This document shows, piece by piece, positions 17,898-28,090 of a stretch of DNA of 64,000 bases (the first letter of the stretch is position 1; every line of letters starts with the position of its first letter). Below the pieces are notes generated by a model, which worked only from the letters and a program-made list of their open reading frames with translations, did no database searches and was not told the DNA's origin. A program made the position numbers and the translations under genes. The stretch spans positions 2,914,001 through 2,978,000 of the forward strand of contig NC_003552.1 in assembly GCF_000007345.1 (NCBI RefSeq), written 5' to 3'. This DNA is from Methanosarcina acetivorans C2A (GTDB lineage Archaea > Halobacteriota > Methanosarcinia > Methanosarcinales > Methanosarcinaceae).

Positions 17898-20800
17898 TTA
17901 TATTTTCCCCACCAACCCTTTAAATTTCTCATAATTCACCTTAACCCCATCATCCAGATCAATCTCAATCATCTGATCCGCTTTATTTTTTAGCAGTTCA
18001 TCATACTTAACGAGCTCATTGATCTTTTTATTAAGTTTAGCAAGTTCTGATTCGGCTTTTCCACTATTCTTGGAATTCTCAGTAATTTCCTTTTTCAGAA
18101 GCGACCTCTGAGCATCCAGCTTCGACTCAAAGTCAAGCAAATAATCGATTCTCATCTTTGCTAAGGTAGTCTTATCGTACCTGTGCATGTAAACGAGCGC
18201 ATTGAACGCTTTTCCTTTTTCTGAGGAAGTAAATAGCCAGTAAATTGGCCTTTTCTTATACATTTTCACGTGATCTTTGTAGAAATCCTTCAGGAAATAA
18301 TCCCTTATGACTTTTCCAGGAGATTCATTTTTCTTCGAAATTGCCCCTGCAATAAAGTTAAGGTTTTCAGAGAGCGTTTCCGCTCCAAAAGTATGTTTCA
18401 AGAACTCTTTGAACCTGCCTACGATATCATCCGTATAATATTCATCATCAAGGATCGGGATGATATTATCTTCATCTGGCAGGAAAGTAGCTCTGGGAAC
18501 TTTTTCTTTAAAATCACCAAGCTTTTCTCCCTGATTTGCAAGGATCAGTCCTTCTTTTTCGGGCGAATATCTTCCGAACATACAGCCTACAGCGTATGAA
18601 ACCAGCTCTTTTACGGTATCGGTCATCAGCAGTGTTTCGAGTTCTTCTTCGGTTTTGTTGTTGCCGTAGCGGTAATATGGGTTGCAGGTCAGTGTGATTT
18701 CAGAAAGAGGAACTTCTGGAGTTATCTCGTCCTGCAAGCCGTAGGCTTCAATAAAAATACGGTTATTTTCTTCCTCCAGCCGCTGCATTTCAAGAGTCAT
18801 TTCTTTCCAGTGGGTACGTAGTTTAGTGTAAGTTTCTGAGAGGGTTGGCTGGCGGAATTCGGATTGTAGGAAGGGGAGGGTGGTGAAATCCCAAGAGGTT
18901 TCGTAGGAGTCCCAGTCGGATTTGGAGAGATTTACTAGTCTCAAAGAGACACTCTCTACTTGATTATCAAATAGGATCGATTGAATAATCGGCAAAGCTT
19001 GTACGTCTTTTATCTTTGTATTCAATGTCGGATTCATTATATTGATAAATTTAGCAACAATCGGTGTATTCAAATAACCCAGAATAACATATTTATTTGC
19101 ATTTTTCACAAAAATAGTTGGGCCTGCTGTTTCATATGTGCATCCATACTCCAAATATCTAAATCCAGACAATGAAGATGTAATTCCAGTCCATGTAATT
19201 CCTTCTCGATACCAGAACTCCTCTTCAACTATACGAGCACTATGATCCTTACGATAGAAGGCTCTTGCTTCTGGAGACCAATCAATTACATATTCAATAT
19301 TGCCTTGCCACTTACGGAAAGATCCTCCTTTTGCACAGAGAACCCACTTTTTATCTACACCTATTGTTTTCTCCCTTAATTCCCAATGATATTTAAGATA
19401 TTTATCGTTATCAGTAGTCTTGTTCTGTCCCTCTGTGTCAAAAAAGTCCCCTAGAGTTATATTTCCAAATAGATCGCGAACCTTGTTACTCACCCAATAC
19501 GCAATTGGATTCCCAGGAATTTTCTTAAAATCTGTAGCGGAGGCACGGTAGAACCAGCCACATTTCGGATTTTTGATAGCTTCAAGCGTTTTTGGGCTTT
19601 GGTTTTCTGCTCCTCGAAAATCAGATAGCCGTACATATCCACCCTTGAATTCAGGATGATATGCATTCTCACTTGTAAAAGTGCAGATTGGAACTGTCGC
19701 TCCATCGAAACCTGAGTATTCAAGCTGAATCAGTGAAGTTATAGTTTTTTCATTGATCAAAAAATCTCTCAGTTTTTCGTAGGAAGAAATAAACATCCAC
19801 ACAAAAGGAGACATGAATCCAAGTTGACCTTTGGGAAAAGCAAGTTCTGTATTACGAACTATAAATGCTGAGAATAGGTCAGATTTCACATCAGCATAAT
19901 TATTTTGAAGGAATGTCTTCAGTCTGTTATTCATCCCTTTATTGCCCATATATGGCGGATTTGCGATGACTACATGGTATTTAGGGCTGAGGTAGTCAGC
20001 TTGTTTCAGAGCTTGCAGGACTTTCTGATGAGTAGAAAGGTGGGAAAGGTTGCCTGAAAGGTTCTTAGATTCCAGCAGGCTTAAGAGACCCGATACTTCC
20101 ATCGCAGCCGGACGTATAAGAGATCCAAAATTATCAGCCTCGGCAAACTGGAGCAGAGTGGCTCTATGGGCGTTAGTGAAAAGCTCACTTCCGACAGCAT
20201 CTATGTAAGCATCGAGTTCACTCTGCTCAAACGTGATATTCTCCAGCATACAGATATTGGGCTGAACCTGCTTTTTGAAAAAGTGACGGTCTTTACCTCT
20301 TGCCTTCATGGTCAGTGCAAAACCTGCAAGTTCCCCTGCACGCTTATCAATCTCGATCCCGAAAAGGTTGTGGGTCAGGATAATTTCCGGAATTTCGGAA
20401 GGGGTGTAGCCTTCTTCTTCGTAAATCGCATACAGAAGATCAAAAGCATAAACAAGCATATGCCCCGAACCGCAGGCAGGGTCGCAAATCTTGAGCTCTT
20501 CTGGAGAATTGATTTTCAGAAAATCGGTTTCCTGCTGTTCCGGTTTTACGTAATACTCCATCAGGTCAACAATGCTGGATTCCGGGCGGTTAAGCATCCA
20601 CAGGCGGCCCAGGGAATTTTCCACAAGATATCGGACAATCCAGTGAGGGGTGAAAAGCTGGGTAACAGCAGGGATGTTTTCCTTGCTGATTTTGATATTC
20701 TTCTTCAGGTCGGCAAAGACTTTGTCCTTCTTCGGGGCAATATAGTCCTGGTAGATCCAGCCTATGATTTCAACTTCTTGCCAGTCCTCGTCCGGAATAA

Positions 20801-21383
20801 TTGAATTCAGGTCATGCAGGACTGAACCTGTATGCAGAAGCTTGTCAGGGAAAAGGAGTTCGGTATAGTCTTCTATTTTCTCGAAAAGGAAAGGCATTAT
20901 TTTGTTCAGGTAATTGCAGAGCTTCAGAATCAGATATTTGTAGAGCTCTTCGTCTTTGTTTTCGGCTTTAAGGTCAAGAACTAAATCTCGGTTAAGGTTC
21001 AGGAAGTCAAGTTTCAGAGCATTTGTGAGGAGGTCGGGTTCGGGTTTATTCGGGTCGGTTGAAGTGAAAACTTTGATCTGGTCTTGAAGGCAGCCGTTCA
21101 TCTCCATAAACTTGAGGGCAACAAGGCGGTTGAACCATGTATAGGTAACTTCTTCCATAACCTGTTCGTAGCCCTTTTCCTTGATCTGCTTTACAAGCTG
21201 AGAGCGCTGGTTTTTGATTTTTGAATTAAAGACGCTGCCGTTGATGACAACTGAGTCCGGGTGCTCTTCTACGGAGTGGATTTCTTTGGGAAAGATTCCG
21301 TAATAGGCTGCCTGGCTTTTTACTTCTTCATTTAACTTGTTGCGAACCTTGTTTGAGAATTCTATTATTGCTGATTTGTCCAT
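17898..21383 (-). CDS. pglX: BREX-1 adenine-specific DNA methyltransferase PglX
   Basis: 1161-aa N6-adenine methyltransferase that marks host DNA in BREX. The SAM-binding motif [15 protein letters not shown] lies near residues 298-312 and the catalytic NPPYMG near 472, both intact. The remaining 650 residues form target-recognition and C-terminal regions, ending in a charged coiled coil (residues about 1090-1140) typical of PglX. It starts 18 bp after the brxC stop, so the two are one transcript. Phase variation by repeats or recombinases, known for some pglX genes, is not evident here: no homopolymer tract or inverted partial copy is visible. Start ATG ([13 protein letters not shown]) has the usual N-terminus. 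Confidence 0.95.
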   Translation of the reverse strand: MDKSAIIEFSNKVRNKLNEEVKSQAAYYGIFPKEIHSVEEHPDSVVINGSVFNSKIKNQRSQLVKQIKEKGYEQVMEEVTYTWFNRLVALKFMEMNGCLQDQIKVFTSTDPNKPEPDLLTNALKLDFLNLNRDLVLDLKAENKDEELYKYLILKLCNYLNKIMPFLFEKIEDYTELLFPDKLLHTGSVLHDLNSIIPDEDWQEVEIIGWIYQDYIAPKKDKVFADLKKNIKISKENIPAVTQLFTPHWIVRYLVENSLGRLWMLNRPESSIVDLMEYYVKPEQQETDFLKINSPEELKICDPACGSGHMLVYAFDLLYAIYEEEGYTPSEIPEIILTHNLFGIEIDKRAGELAGFALTMKARGKDRHFFKKQVQPNICMLENITFEQSELDAYIDAVGSELFTNAHRATLLQFAEADNFGSLIRPAAMEVSGLLSLLESKNLSGNLSHLSTHQKVLQALKQADYLSPKYHVVIANPPYMGNKGMNNRLKTFLQNNYADVKSDLFSAFIVRNTELAFPKGQLGFMSPFVWMFISSYEKLRDFLINEKTITSLIQLEYSGFDGATVPICTFTSENAYHPEFKGGYVRLSDFRGAENQSPKTLEAIKNPKCGWFYRASATDFKKIPGNPIAYWVSNKVRDLFGNITLGDFFDTEGQNKTTDNDKYLKYHWELREKTIGVDKKWVLCAKGGSFRKWQGNIEYVIDWSPEARAFYRKDHSARIVEEEFWYREGITWTGITSSLSGFRYLEYGCTYETAGPTIFVKNANKYVILGYLNTPIVAKFINIMNPTLNTKIKDVQALPIIQSILFDNQVESVSLRLVNLSKSDWDSYETSWDFTTLPFLQSEFRQPTLSETYTKLRTHWKEMTLEMQRLEEENNRIFIEAYGLQDEITPEVPLSEITLTCNPYYRYGNNKTEEELETLLMTDTVKELVSYAVGCMFGRYSPEKEGLILANQGEKLGDFKEKVPRATFLPDEDNIIPILDDEYYTDDIVGRFKEFLKHTFGAETLSENLNFIAGAISKKNESPGKVIRDYFLKDFYKDHVKMYKKRPIYWLFTSSEKGKAFNALVYMHRYDKTTLAKMRIDYLLDFESKLDAQRSLLKKEITENSKNSGKAESELAKLNKKINELVKYDELLKNKADQMIEIDLDDGVKVNYEKFKGLVGKI

Positions 21384-21401
21384 TTTTTATCCGACCCTTT
21401 T

Positions 21402-24400
21402 TTAAATTTTAATGTTTTCCTCTCTGACCATTTTCATTAGTTTTCCTTTGAGCTGGGTAACGTATTCCTCGATATCGAGCTCATTTTCCAGTATTTTTCC
21501 GGACTTGAAAAATGTTATATCGCTGATAACTTCGGTATTTCTTGATGTAACTTGAGGCGAATCCGGCTGGTCATCCGGCTTTTCTGGTGTATCAATGATT
21601 TTCTCACTAGCTAGTTTCTGTTGCTCTTCCCGGATTCTGAGGTTCTCAGCATCTCTCAGCCTGTAGGCGTCTACACGGAGAGAGTCTATTATAGGGAGCT
21701 GGCTCTGGACAAAAATGCAGTCTTCAGCATTTTCCGTGGTCATTTTGATTACATTGAAAAGCCGAAGCACCGATTCCTTGAAGTCGTCGGAGTACTTTTC
21801 GTCTGAAAGGTCATCCTCAAGCTCTTTTGTAACTGTATCAAGGCTTTCTCTGACCTTTTCCTTCTGGGCAAAAAGGGCCTCTTTAATTGAAGCGTCGATC
21901 TTCTTCTCCAGTATGGGAAGCTGGCGGATCTGAGAGTAGGGTTCTTCCAAATTCAAAATTCTGTATACTTCCTCAATATCTGCTTTTATTTCATCACTGA
22001 GGAACTGGATATTTCTGGAGTAATCCCTGTACTTGTGGGCAAGACTCCTGAAGATTTCAACCTGGGAACCTCCAAAAAAGCTCTTTACAGGATCTGCATT
22101 GGCATGAAGCTCTTCAAACTCGGTTTTTTGGGAGGCAATGGCTCTGAAAAAGGCAGAGGGATCAGAGTTCTCTGTCAGTTTCTTCAGGAATTTTCTGTAA
22201 GCTTCTATCTGAATTCTGCCTGGGAAGCTTTTCTCTTCCTCATACCTGCCTTCGATTTCTTGCAGGCTCAAAAGCTCTTCCCGGAATATGCACTTTATCT
22301 CTTCGTAAAGCTCTCCCTCTTTTTCTTTCAGATTTAATTTGTCAAAAAGGTTGTTCAGGATCAGCCTGACAGCTTTCAGGTCCTCTTCTCCGGTCTTCTC
22401 CCTGATTTCTATGACCACTTTGTCAGTTTCATCCCTTCTTGTCAGGTGTTTTGCCGTAGCTTCCGGGTCTTTGAACAGATATTCGGACTGGTAGCGGAGT
22501 TTAATTTCTTCCCTGAGGTAAAGAGTTGCCACAAGCCCCGAAATCGTCATTTCTTTCCAGCCGTAGGGCTTTTTCGTGAAGCGTTCCTTTAAGTCACTTA
22601 ACAGGACCCTGCCGCTTCTCCCGTATTTCAACCGGATGTAGTCAAGCATCTCCTTTAAAGCCAGCCTGTTTATATCACTGCCTTCAACTCCGAACCTCTC
22701 AAGGTCATCCGAGCGCAGGACTCTGAGCACTTCGCTGTCGTTTTCATAGTCCTTTGTAACATATCCGGCTTTGTTGTAGACGTTCTGTATAAGGAGGTCG
22801 AGCCCTTCCTTTATGCGCTCTTTCGGGCTGGATTTCTCAGGGATTACTTCCTTGTTATCAACAAAAACCCTTGAATCCGAAACTCCTTTCTGGACCAGTT
22901 CCAGGGCTTTTGCTCTTGCGCTGTTGGCATTCTGCTGTTTTGTGGAAAGAATATTCTGGATTTCCACATTGTTCCGGTTTGAGGAGTTTTGCTTGAGATA
23001 CTTCTCTATTTTCAGGTAAGACCTGATCTGGTCGATTAATTCGTCTTCCGGAAGAATGAAAAGCAGGGTGTCCGTTGAATCGATATTGCTTAAAGTATCG
23101 CCACTCAGGGACTGCTGGTTTCCTTTTTTACTATAATACTGGTCTGAAAGAGGAGTCAGGAACTTGATTGTAAGGTCTGCGCCTGTGAAGGTCTTCACCC
23201 TGTCATCAATCGCTTTGTTAAACCTGTATTCCTTATGGGAAGCCGGGCAGATCCCCTGTTTCTGCTCATAAAGCATCCCGTGGATTTCTTCTAGCATCTG
23301 GTGCTCTTCGATTTCTACCCTTTTGATGTCCTTATTGATCTCCTGTTCCTCATTTGTCAGGAAATAGTACTTGTCTTCGGACTTGTTTATCAGGGTCTGG
23401 TCTTCGAGTTTTCGCAGGGACTCAACGATTCTCTGTTTCAGTTTGATCTTATCTTCGTCAACCGAAGAAATGGAGAGCACTATCAGGTTGTCGAGGTTCG
23501 GCTCAATTTCCGGAATGCTCCTGATCATAAACAGGATTTCCAGAAGTTCGCAGTCGTTGTCATTAAGAAAATCATTTTTTCGGGCATGGGAAATTGTTCT
23601 TGCGATAATCGGGTCAAGGAAGCCTTCAATAGTCTCATAGAATGCGTGGAAAGGAATCAGCATCCCTACATTATTCTCGCAGTAGTTCTCGGTCGACTCC
23701 TTAAAAGCGCTGAGCATCGACCTTTCCCCTTTTGCCAGGTGCTTGCCCGTAAACCCTGTTTCTCTGATCCTGTCAAAGACCTTCTGCACAAGGTTGAACT
23801 GGTAGGGGACAAAAGGATATACGTTTACAAAGTCATCTTCGTTTTTGTAGACCTTTATTTCAGCCCGGTTTGAAAACGCAAGCAAATTCCTGAGTATAGT
23901 CTGCTTTTCTGCGTAGTATGAGGCCAGAACTTCCCGGTATTCCTCCTTCTTACTCAGGATCCTTTTCTTGATAACCTCGTCCACGTTAGCGCTGGTAAGT
24001 CCAAGCCTGGTGTTAAAACGTCCCTGGATCTTGGAAAAGTCGTAGCCTTTTACGTGTTCTTTAGTAACAGTATCAATATCAGCCTGTGAAGTGACTGCAA
24101 CCCAGGCTTTCCCCCGGAGTTTGGTCCCGAGTTCCTCCACAATGGTCTGGAGGTTGAGCATCAGCTCGCTATTTTCTCCTATATACTGCCCCACTTCGTC
24201 CACCAGGAAAATTACCTGATGGTCTTTTCCCTTCGATTTGCAGTACTTATCGAGCTTTTTTGCAAATTTCTCAACGCTAAAAGTATAGCCTGCTCCATCG
24301 TTTTCAAACAACCTGGTAGCAGCTTCCCTGCTCATGTGGCCACAGTTTTCAAGGGCTTCTATAATATCGTCCTGCTCAAAACCATAGGTGACTCTTCTTT

Positions 24401-24998
24401 CTTCCCATGGCTCCCCGTTTATGCTCTCAAATTCTGTTTTAAAAGCCTCATAAAGCCCTTTTTCTTCAAGGTCTTCTTCAAGGTCTGCGATCCAGAAAAC
24501 ATCCCCCAGATACCCTCGCATATCGTTAAAAGCCCTCATGAAGATATTTACAATCTGTTCATCGCCCTTGTTTGCAGTGTTTGCTTTGGAATCAATATTA
24601 AAGAGAATAACATCTTTAGTGCCTGTAGTAACGGCTTTCTCGATATTGGCAAAAATAGCAGGGTCTGTTATTTTGTCCCTGAAAAATTCGAGTGCTTTCT
24701 TTTCCTGAACTTCCCTATTCGCCAGTAAATATGAAAGGATTTTGAGGAAATGTGATTTTCCTGAACCGAAGAACCCTGAGATCCAGACCCCTATTTTGTC
24801 TGTGGGTTCATCAAGTGCTGCAGCATAATTTCTGAAAAATGTATCAAAATGCTTTCGGGACTCCCCTGTTACCACATACTCATCAAGTTCGGTATAGACG
24901 CTCCTTTCGTCTTCCTGATCAACCTTTATTACCCCATTGATATCCCTTCGGATATCTTTTTCGAATAAATCTTCTATTTTTATTTCTGTGGCTGTCAT
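21402..24998 (-). CDS. brxC: BREX system P-loop protein BrxC
   Basis: Large ATPase of the BrxC/PglY family, about 1198 aa. Walker A is GFFGSGKSHFLKIL near residues 77-90, and VIFLVDEVGQYIG near 265 is the Walker B. A helical middle and C-terminal region follow. BrxC is needed for both methylation and exclusion in BREX-1. I place the start at the ATG at 24998 (MTATEIKIEDLF), which fits the family N-terminus; a GTG three codons upstream at 25007 is possible. It precedes pglX by 18 bp and follows brxB by about 130 bp. Confidence 0.94.
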   Translation of the reverse strand: MTATEIKIEDLFEKDIRRDINGVIKVDQEDERSVYTELDEYVVTGESRKHFDTFFRNYAAALDEPTDKIGVWISGFFGSGKSHFLKILSYLLANREVQEKKALEFFRDKITDPAIFANIEKAVTTGTKDVILFNIDSKANTANKGDEQIVNIFMRAFNDMRGYLGDVFWIADLEEDLEEKGLYEAFKTEFESINGEPWEERRVTYGFEQDDIIEALENCGHMSREAATRLFENDGAGYTFSVEKFAKKLDKYCKSKGKDHQVIFLVDEVGQYIGENSELMLNLQTIVEELGTKLRGKAWVAVTSQADIDTVTKEHVKGYDFSKIQGRFNTRLGLTSANVDEVIKKRILSKKEEYREVLASYYAEKQTILRNLLAFSNRAEIKVYKNEDDFVNVYPFVPYQFNLVQKVFDRIRETGFTGKHLAKGERSMLSAFKESTENYCENNVGMLIPFHAFYETIEGFLDPIIARTISHARKNDFLNDNDCELLEILFMIRSIPEIEPNLDNLIVLSISSVDEDKIKLKQRIVESLRKLEDQTLINKSEDKYYFLTNEEQEINKDIKRVEIEEHQMLEEIHGMLYEQKQGICPASHKEYRFNKAIDDRVKTFTGADLTIKFLTPLSDQYYSKKGNQQSLSGDTLSNIDSTDTLLFILPEDELIDQIRSYLKIEKYLKQNSSNRNNVEIQNILSTKQQNANSARAKALELVQKGVSDSRVFVDNKEVIPEKSSPKERIKEGLDLLIQNVYNKAGYVTKDYENDSEVLRVLRSDDLERFGVEGSDINRLALKEMLDYIRLKYGRSGRVLLSDLKERFTKKPYGWKEMTISGLVATLYLREEIKLRYQSEYLFKDPEATAKHLTRRDETDKVVIEIREKTGEEDLKAVRLILNNLFDKLNLKEKEGELYEEIKCIFREELLSLQEIEGRYEEEKSFPGRIQIEAYRKFLKKLTENSDPSAFFRAIASQKTEFEELHANADPVKSFFGGSQVEIFRSLAHKYRDYSRNIQFLSDEIKADIEEVYRILNLEEPYSQIRQLPILEKKIDASIKEALFAQKEKVRESLDTVTKELEDDLSDEKYSDDFKESVLRLFNVIKMTTENAEDCIFVQSQLPIIDSLRVDAYRLRDAENLRIREEQQKLASEKIIDTPEKPDDQPDSPQVTSRNTEVISDITFFKSGKILENELDIEEYVTQLKGKLMKMVREENIKI

Positions 24999-25131
24999 GT
25001 GTAGCACTCTGAATAAATATTAGTTTGAATTGAGTTTCTCTGTAAATCCGTGTAAATTGAATCCAAGATTCTGGTTGTTATCTGAAAACCTAAAAATCTC
25101 CTGCAGAGTAATCCCAAACAAATTTCTAAAT

Positions 25132-25704
25132 TTACATTGCCTCTGGCATTAATCGGAAAGCTCTGTAGTAGTTCTTGCTTTTGAACTCTCCGAATAAGCT
25201 CAGGTCAAGCCCGCTGAATTTTCCAGGGTAAAACATCACAAGAGGCTTTTTGCCTGTAACGGAATGAAGGTTATTAAGGACAGAATGAGCTCTGACTATT
25301 GGCCAGGCATTTCCTACTCCTGTCAGGAAAATAATGTCATAGTCTCCCTGAAGTATCTCGGAGATTTCTTTTTTTGTGGCTTCCTGGTTAAGAATTAATC
25401 TAATTTTTTCAAGTAAGGCATCTGAACCCTTTTTCTTTTCAAACTGGATTATTTTTTCATCGCTCAGCTTCTGACTCAGTATTTTGAGACACAGATCGTA
25501 CAGGTTAATTTCAATTATTTTAAGAGAATATTTGGTCTCAAAGCTTGTGACCATCTTTTCAATTGTGTCTCTGACTAGAAGCTCTTTTTCGGGCTCATAA
25601 TCAAATATCCAGTATGGGATCTCATTTCCCAAGCCTTTACATACCAGAAAATCCTTTGTTTTTATTTTTTCTTTAAAGAGTTCCAGATGCTCTTCAAGTT
25701 TCAT
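25132..25704 (-). CDS. brxB: BREX system protein BrxB (DUF1788)
   Basis: 190-aa protein of the DUF1788 family. The hallmarks are LTGVGNAWPIVRAHSVLNNL, PLVMFYPGKFSG and the C-terminal NYYRAFRL. The N-terminal GLGNEIPYWIFDYEP is also typical. I choose the ATG at 25704 (MKLEEHLELF) because it matches the family start; a GTG at 25722 would add six residues. It is the first recognisable BREX gene on this strand. In BREX-1 it normally follows brxA, but no DUF1819-like gene is present upstream, where only an inverted-repeat element and tRNA-Leu occur. Confidence 0.92.
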   Translation of the reverse strand: MKLEEHLELFKEKIKTKDFLVCKGLGNEIPYWIFDYEPEKELLVRDTIEKMVTSFETKYSLKIIEINLYDLCLKILSQKLSDEKIIQFEKKKGSDALLEKIRLILNQEATKKEISEILQGDYDIIFLTGVGNAWPIVRAHSVLNNLHSVTGKKPLVMFYPGKFSGLDLSLFGEFKSKNYYRAFRLMPEAM

Positions 25705-25968
25705 AAATTTAGAATACAGCACTATCTATAAATCGGTTATTATTTTCAGCCAGTACTGTATTATCTTTTTTAATTTTCTGGGCCAAAATGTCTCAATAAA
25801 TTGACAGTTGAATGCTGAAGCATATAAAAGTTCAAGTTTCGATAAATTTAACCTTTTCTGGTGATTTGGCGTTTATAAATACTATATTTTTTAACATGGA
25901 ATTTGTAACTCTTTTTGATACAAAGGTCTAATGATACTGATTTTTCTGAATATAGAGGAAATAACATA

Positions 25969-26189
25969 TTAGTAACCTTAACTCGGACGAATTAGGGAAT
26001 AAGGATTGAAAATGAAGCTCATATTCCAAATCAAGAGGCATTCTGCAATCCTCCCTCTCCAATAGGATGTGTTCCCTATTAGGGAATGTGAAAAACAAAC
26101 GAAAATCTTCACGTTAGAGGCAGATGATGCTGATAATTTATGAATAAGAGATACTTATCCCCTAAAAATGGCGGAGTTAAGGTTAGTAA
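25969..26189. mobile_element. MITE-like element with 20-bp imperfect inverted ends
   Basis: TTAGTAACCTTAACTCGGAC (25969-25988) and the reverse complement of 26170-26189 (TTACTAACCTTAACTCCGCC) agree at 17 of 20 positions. The 221-bp interior has no ORF but contains a TTCCCTATTAGGGAA palindrome near 26072. The form suits a non-autonomous transposable element in the gap upstream of brxB. No clear target duplication is visible. The rest of 25705-26373 shows no gene. Confidence 0.5.
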
Positions 26190-26373
26190 AATTATTCCTA
26201 TTAGATACTAAAAAAATTTGGTTCTAAATATTGACATATTTTATAGTTCACGGCTAATAAATATGATCCAAGGCACAAAGTTTACAAAGTAGGTATAGAA
26301 AAATCTAATTGGAATTTTCATTAAAAAACGTTGACTTAATATTATCTGTAGAGAAACAGTATTTTCAAAAAAT

Positions 26374-26457
26374 GCGAGGGGTGGGATTCGAACCCACGAA
26401 ATCCTTCGATACCAGATCTTAAGTCTGGCGCCTTTGGCCTGGCTGGGCAACCCTCGC
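26374..26457 (-). tRNA. tRNA-Leu (UAA)
   Basis: Minus strand. A perfect 7-bp acceptor stem forms between GCGAGGG and CCCTCGC. The anticodon loop CTTAAGA, closed by CCAGA/TCTGG, carries TAA. A long variable arm (TATCGAAGGATTTC) identifies a class II tRNA, and the T-arm contains GTTCGAATC. 84 nt; CCA is not encoded. No intron. It lies between the BREX locus and the MBL-hydrolase gene, a typical integration neighbourhood. Confidence 0.96.
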
Positions 26458-26511
26458 GCTTGGAGAAAAACTGGATGGTTTTGAGCCGCAAAAAATTTGC
26501 TACGCGGACAT

Positions 26512-26540
26512 GCTTTAAATAAAGTTAAATTATTTAAAGC
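26512..26540. promoter_or_regulatory. Perfect palindrome with two divergent TATA-like boxes
   Basis: GCTTTAAATAA (26512-26522) and TTATTTAAAGC (26530-26540) are exact inverted arms around 7 bases. Each arm reads as an archaeal TATA element in its own direction. The left arm is placed well for tRNA-Leu (about 60 bp before the mature 5' end). The middle is about 25 bp before the ATG of the MBL gene, which suggests a leaderless or very short-leader mRNA. Confidence 0.55.
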
Positions 26541-26554
26541 TTATTCTTTACCTT

Positions 26555-27310
26555 ATGGAGATTAAATTTCTTGGCACTGGAGTTGCGATCCCTCAGAAGG
26601 GTCGGGTACAGTCCGGAGTACTTGTAAGACTTGAGGAAAAACCTCTTCTTATTGATTGCGGAAGCGGCGTACTGAGTCGTTTTCCCGATGCCGGAGTCTC
26701 ACATACGGAAGTCGATACCGTACTTCTCTCACACCTTCACCTTGACCACGTAGCTGACCTTGTCCCCCTAATCAAAGCAAACTGGCTTCGAGGAAAAACC
26801 GATATGCGAGTATATGGGCCTAAAGGAACCGATGACTGGTTCTCACAGGTGATCGGGGCTTATGAGTATTTTCAGGACGCCGTGGACGTGGATATTATAG
26901 AGCTCTCTCCAGGAAAAGAATTTACCCCCGAAGGTTTTGACTGCGAAATAACCTGTGCATCTGCTCTCCACAGCGTCCCGACTCTGGGGTACCGTATAAG
27001 CGCAGAAGCGGGAGAGATTGTTTACTCCGGGGATACCGAACCCTGCAGGGATATCATGGACCTCGCAGTTGAAGCAGATCTCCTGATCCACGAATGCTCC
27101 TTTCCTGCCGGCATAAAAGTAACAAACCACACAACCCCAGACACCCTTGCTGAAATGTTTGGGGACTATAACGGCGAGATCGGAAGTATCTGCCTAACCC
27201 ATTTCTACCCCGAAATGAGAGGGCATGAAAAAGAAGCAGTCTACCGCCTCAGGGGTTATGTCGAAGGTGAGGTGATCCTTGCAGAAGACCTTATGGGGCT
27301 TGAACTATAA
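26555..27310 (+). CDS. MBL-fold metallo-hydrolase, RNase Z-like
   Basis: 251-aa metallo-beta-lactamase-fold hydrolase. The metal-binding motif SHLHLDHVADL is at residues about 59-69. The later ligands are visible as the conserved His in SALHSVPTLGYR, Asp in YSGDTEPC, and the final His in CLTHFYPEM. The N-terminus IKFLGTGVAIPQKGR and the GDT motif resemble the tRNase Z/arylsulfatase branch, but the long exosite arm of true tRNase Z is not obvious. The gene is divergent from tRNA-Leu and there is no clear ribosome-binding site, so translation is probably leaderless. Substrate unknown. Confidence 0.85.
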   Translation: MEIKFLGTGVAIPQKGRVQSGVLVRLEEKPLLIDCGSGVLSRFPDAGVSHTEVDTVLLSHLHLDHVADLVPLIKANWLRGKTDMRVYGPKGTDDWFSQVIGAYEYFQDAVDVDIIELSPGKEFTPEGFDCEITCASALHSVPTLGYRISAEAGEIVYSGDTEPCRDIMDLAVEADLLIHECSFPAGIKVTNHTTPDTLAEMFGDYNGEIGSICLTHFYPEMRGHEKEAVYRLRGYVEGEVILAEDLMGLEL

Positions 27311-27327
27311 ACTCCTGAGTTGCGCTT

Positions 27328-27516
27328 CCCGAATTGCGATTCGGGACAGAAAAATATATGATTTTTCTTGTAGTTGCGATGTAATCGCAACATCACGAGA
27401 ACCTTTTCTCTACGCTTCGCTGCGCTCAAGAGGACGAATTTGTGATTTAGAGTCGCTTAGTTTAGCAGGACTACAAGAAAGAGAGAAGAGATCTAATGTG
27501 TGGCGCATAGATCTCT
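27328..27516. repeat. Cluster of three perfect hairpins, dispersed palindromic repeat
   Basis: After the MBL gene come CCCGAAT-TGCG-ATTCGGG (27328-27345), GTTGCGAT-GTA-ATCGCAAC (27373-27391) and AGAGATCTA with TAGATCTCT (27487-27495 and 27508-27516). Between them is CTTCGCTGCGCTCAAGAGGAC, close to the CTTCGCTC-AAGAGGAC stretches at 59790-59910. The first hairpin could end the MBL transcript. The rest of 27311-27684 has no gene. Confidence 0.55.
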
Positions 27517-27684
27517 CTAAATTAATTTCTATTTTTCTTCCATTTCCATATACACTTATGAGACTTTCATGAATTTTTCATATTACGTACACCTAAAAAA
27601 GAGAGAGCCTTACTGACATGGTTGCATGAATAAGGGAGCTTGAAACCATTATTTATATATGAACTGCCATAAAATCAAATTACT

Positions 27685-27993
27685 ATGAAACTGCAGGACC
27701 AGCGTGAAGTTGATATATATATTAAAAAACTGCAGGAAATGCTTCCGGAACTGAGGAAGAAATACCCTATAAAGTATATGGGAGTTTTTGGTTCTTATGT
27801 CCGGGGAGAGCAGAGCCCATCTAGCGACCTTGACATCCTTGTGGAATTCAATGGGTCCATTACATTGCTGGGGTGTGCTAGACTTGAGAATGAATTATCG
27901 GATAGGCTTGGGATTAAGGTAGATCTTGTATCAAAAACTGCTCTGAAACCCAGGATAGGAAAACATGTCCTTTCAGAGGTAGTTGAGGTATGA
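27685..27993 (+). CDS. MNT-type minimal nucleotidyltransferase (antitoxin of MNT/HEPN pair)
   Basis: 102-aa nucleotidyltransferase of the MntA type. The active-site motif GSYVRGEQSPSSDLDILVEF (GSxxRG then DxD) lies at residues about 36-55. In known pairs the MNT protein inactivates the HEPN ribonuclease by adding AMP to it. The stop overlaps the start of the HEPN gene (ATGA), as usual for this module. The gene itself is intact, but its partner is broken by an insertion sequence, so the antitoxin is now without a toxin. Confidence 0.88.
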   Translation: MKLQDQREVDIYIKKLQEMLPELRKKYPIKYMGVFGSYVRGEQSPSSDLDILVEFNGSITLLGCARLENELSDRLGIKVDLVSKTALKPRIGKHVLSEVVEV

Positions 27994-28090
27994 ACAGCAG
28001 AGTTGCGGGAGATTATATCGAAGACATACTTAATGCTATGCTCGATATTCAGGAATTCGTCGCTGAATATTCTTATGATCAGTTCAGCAA

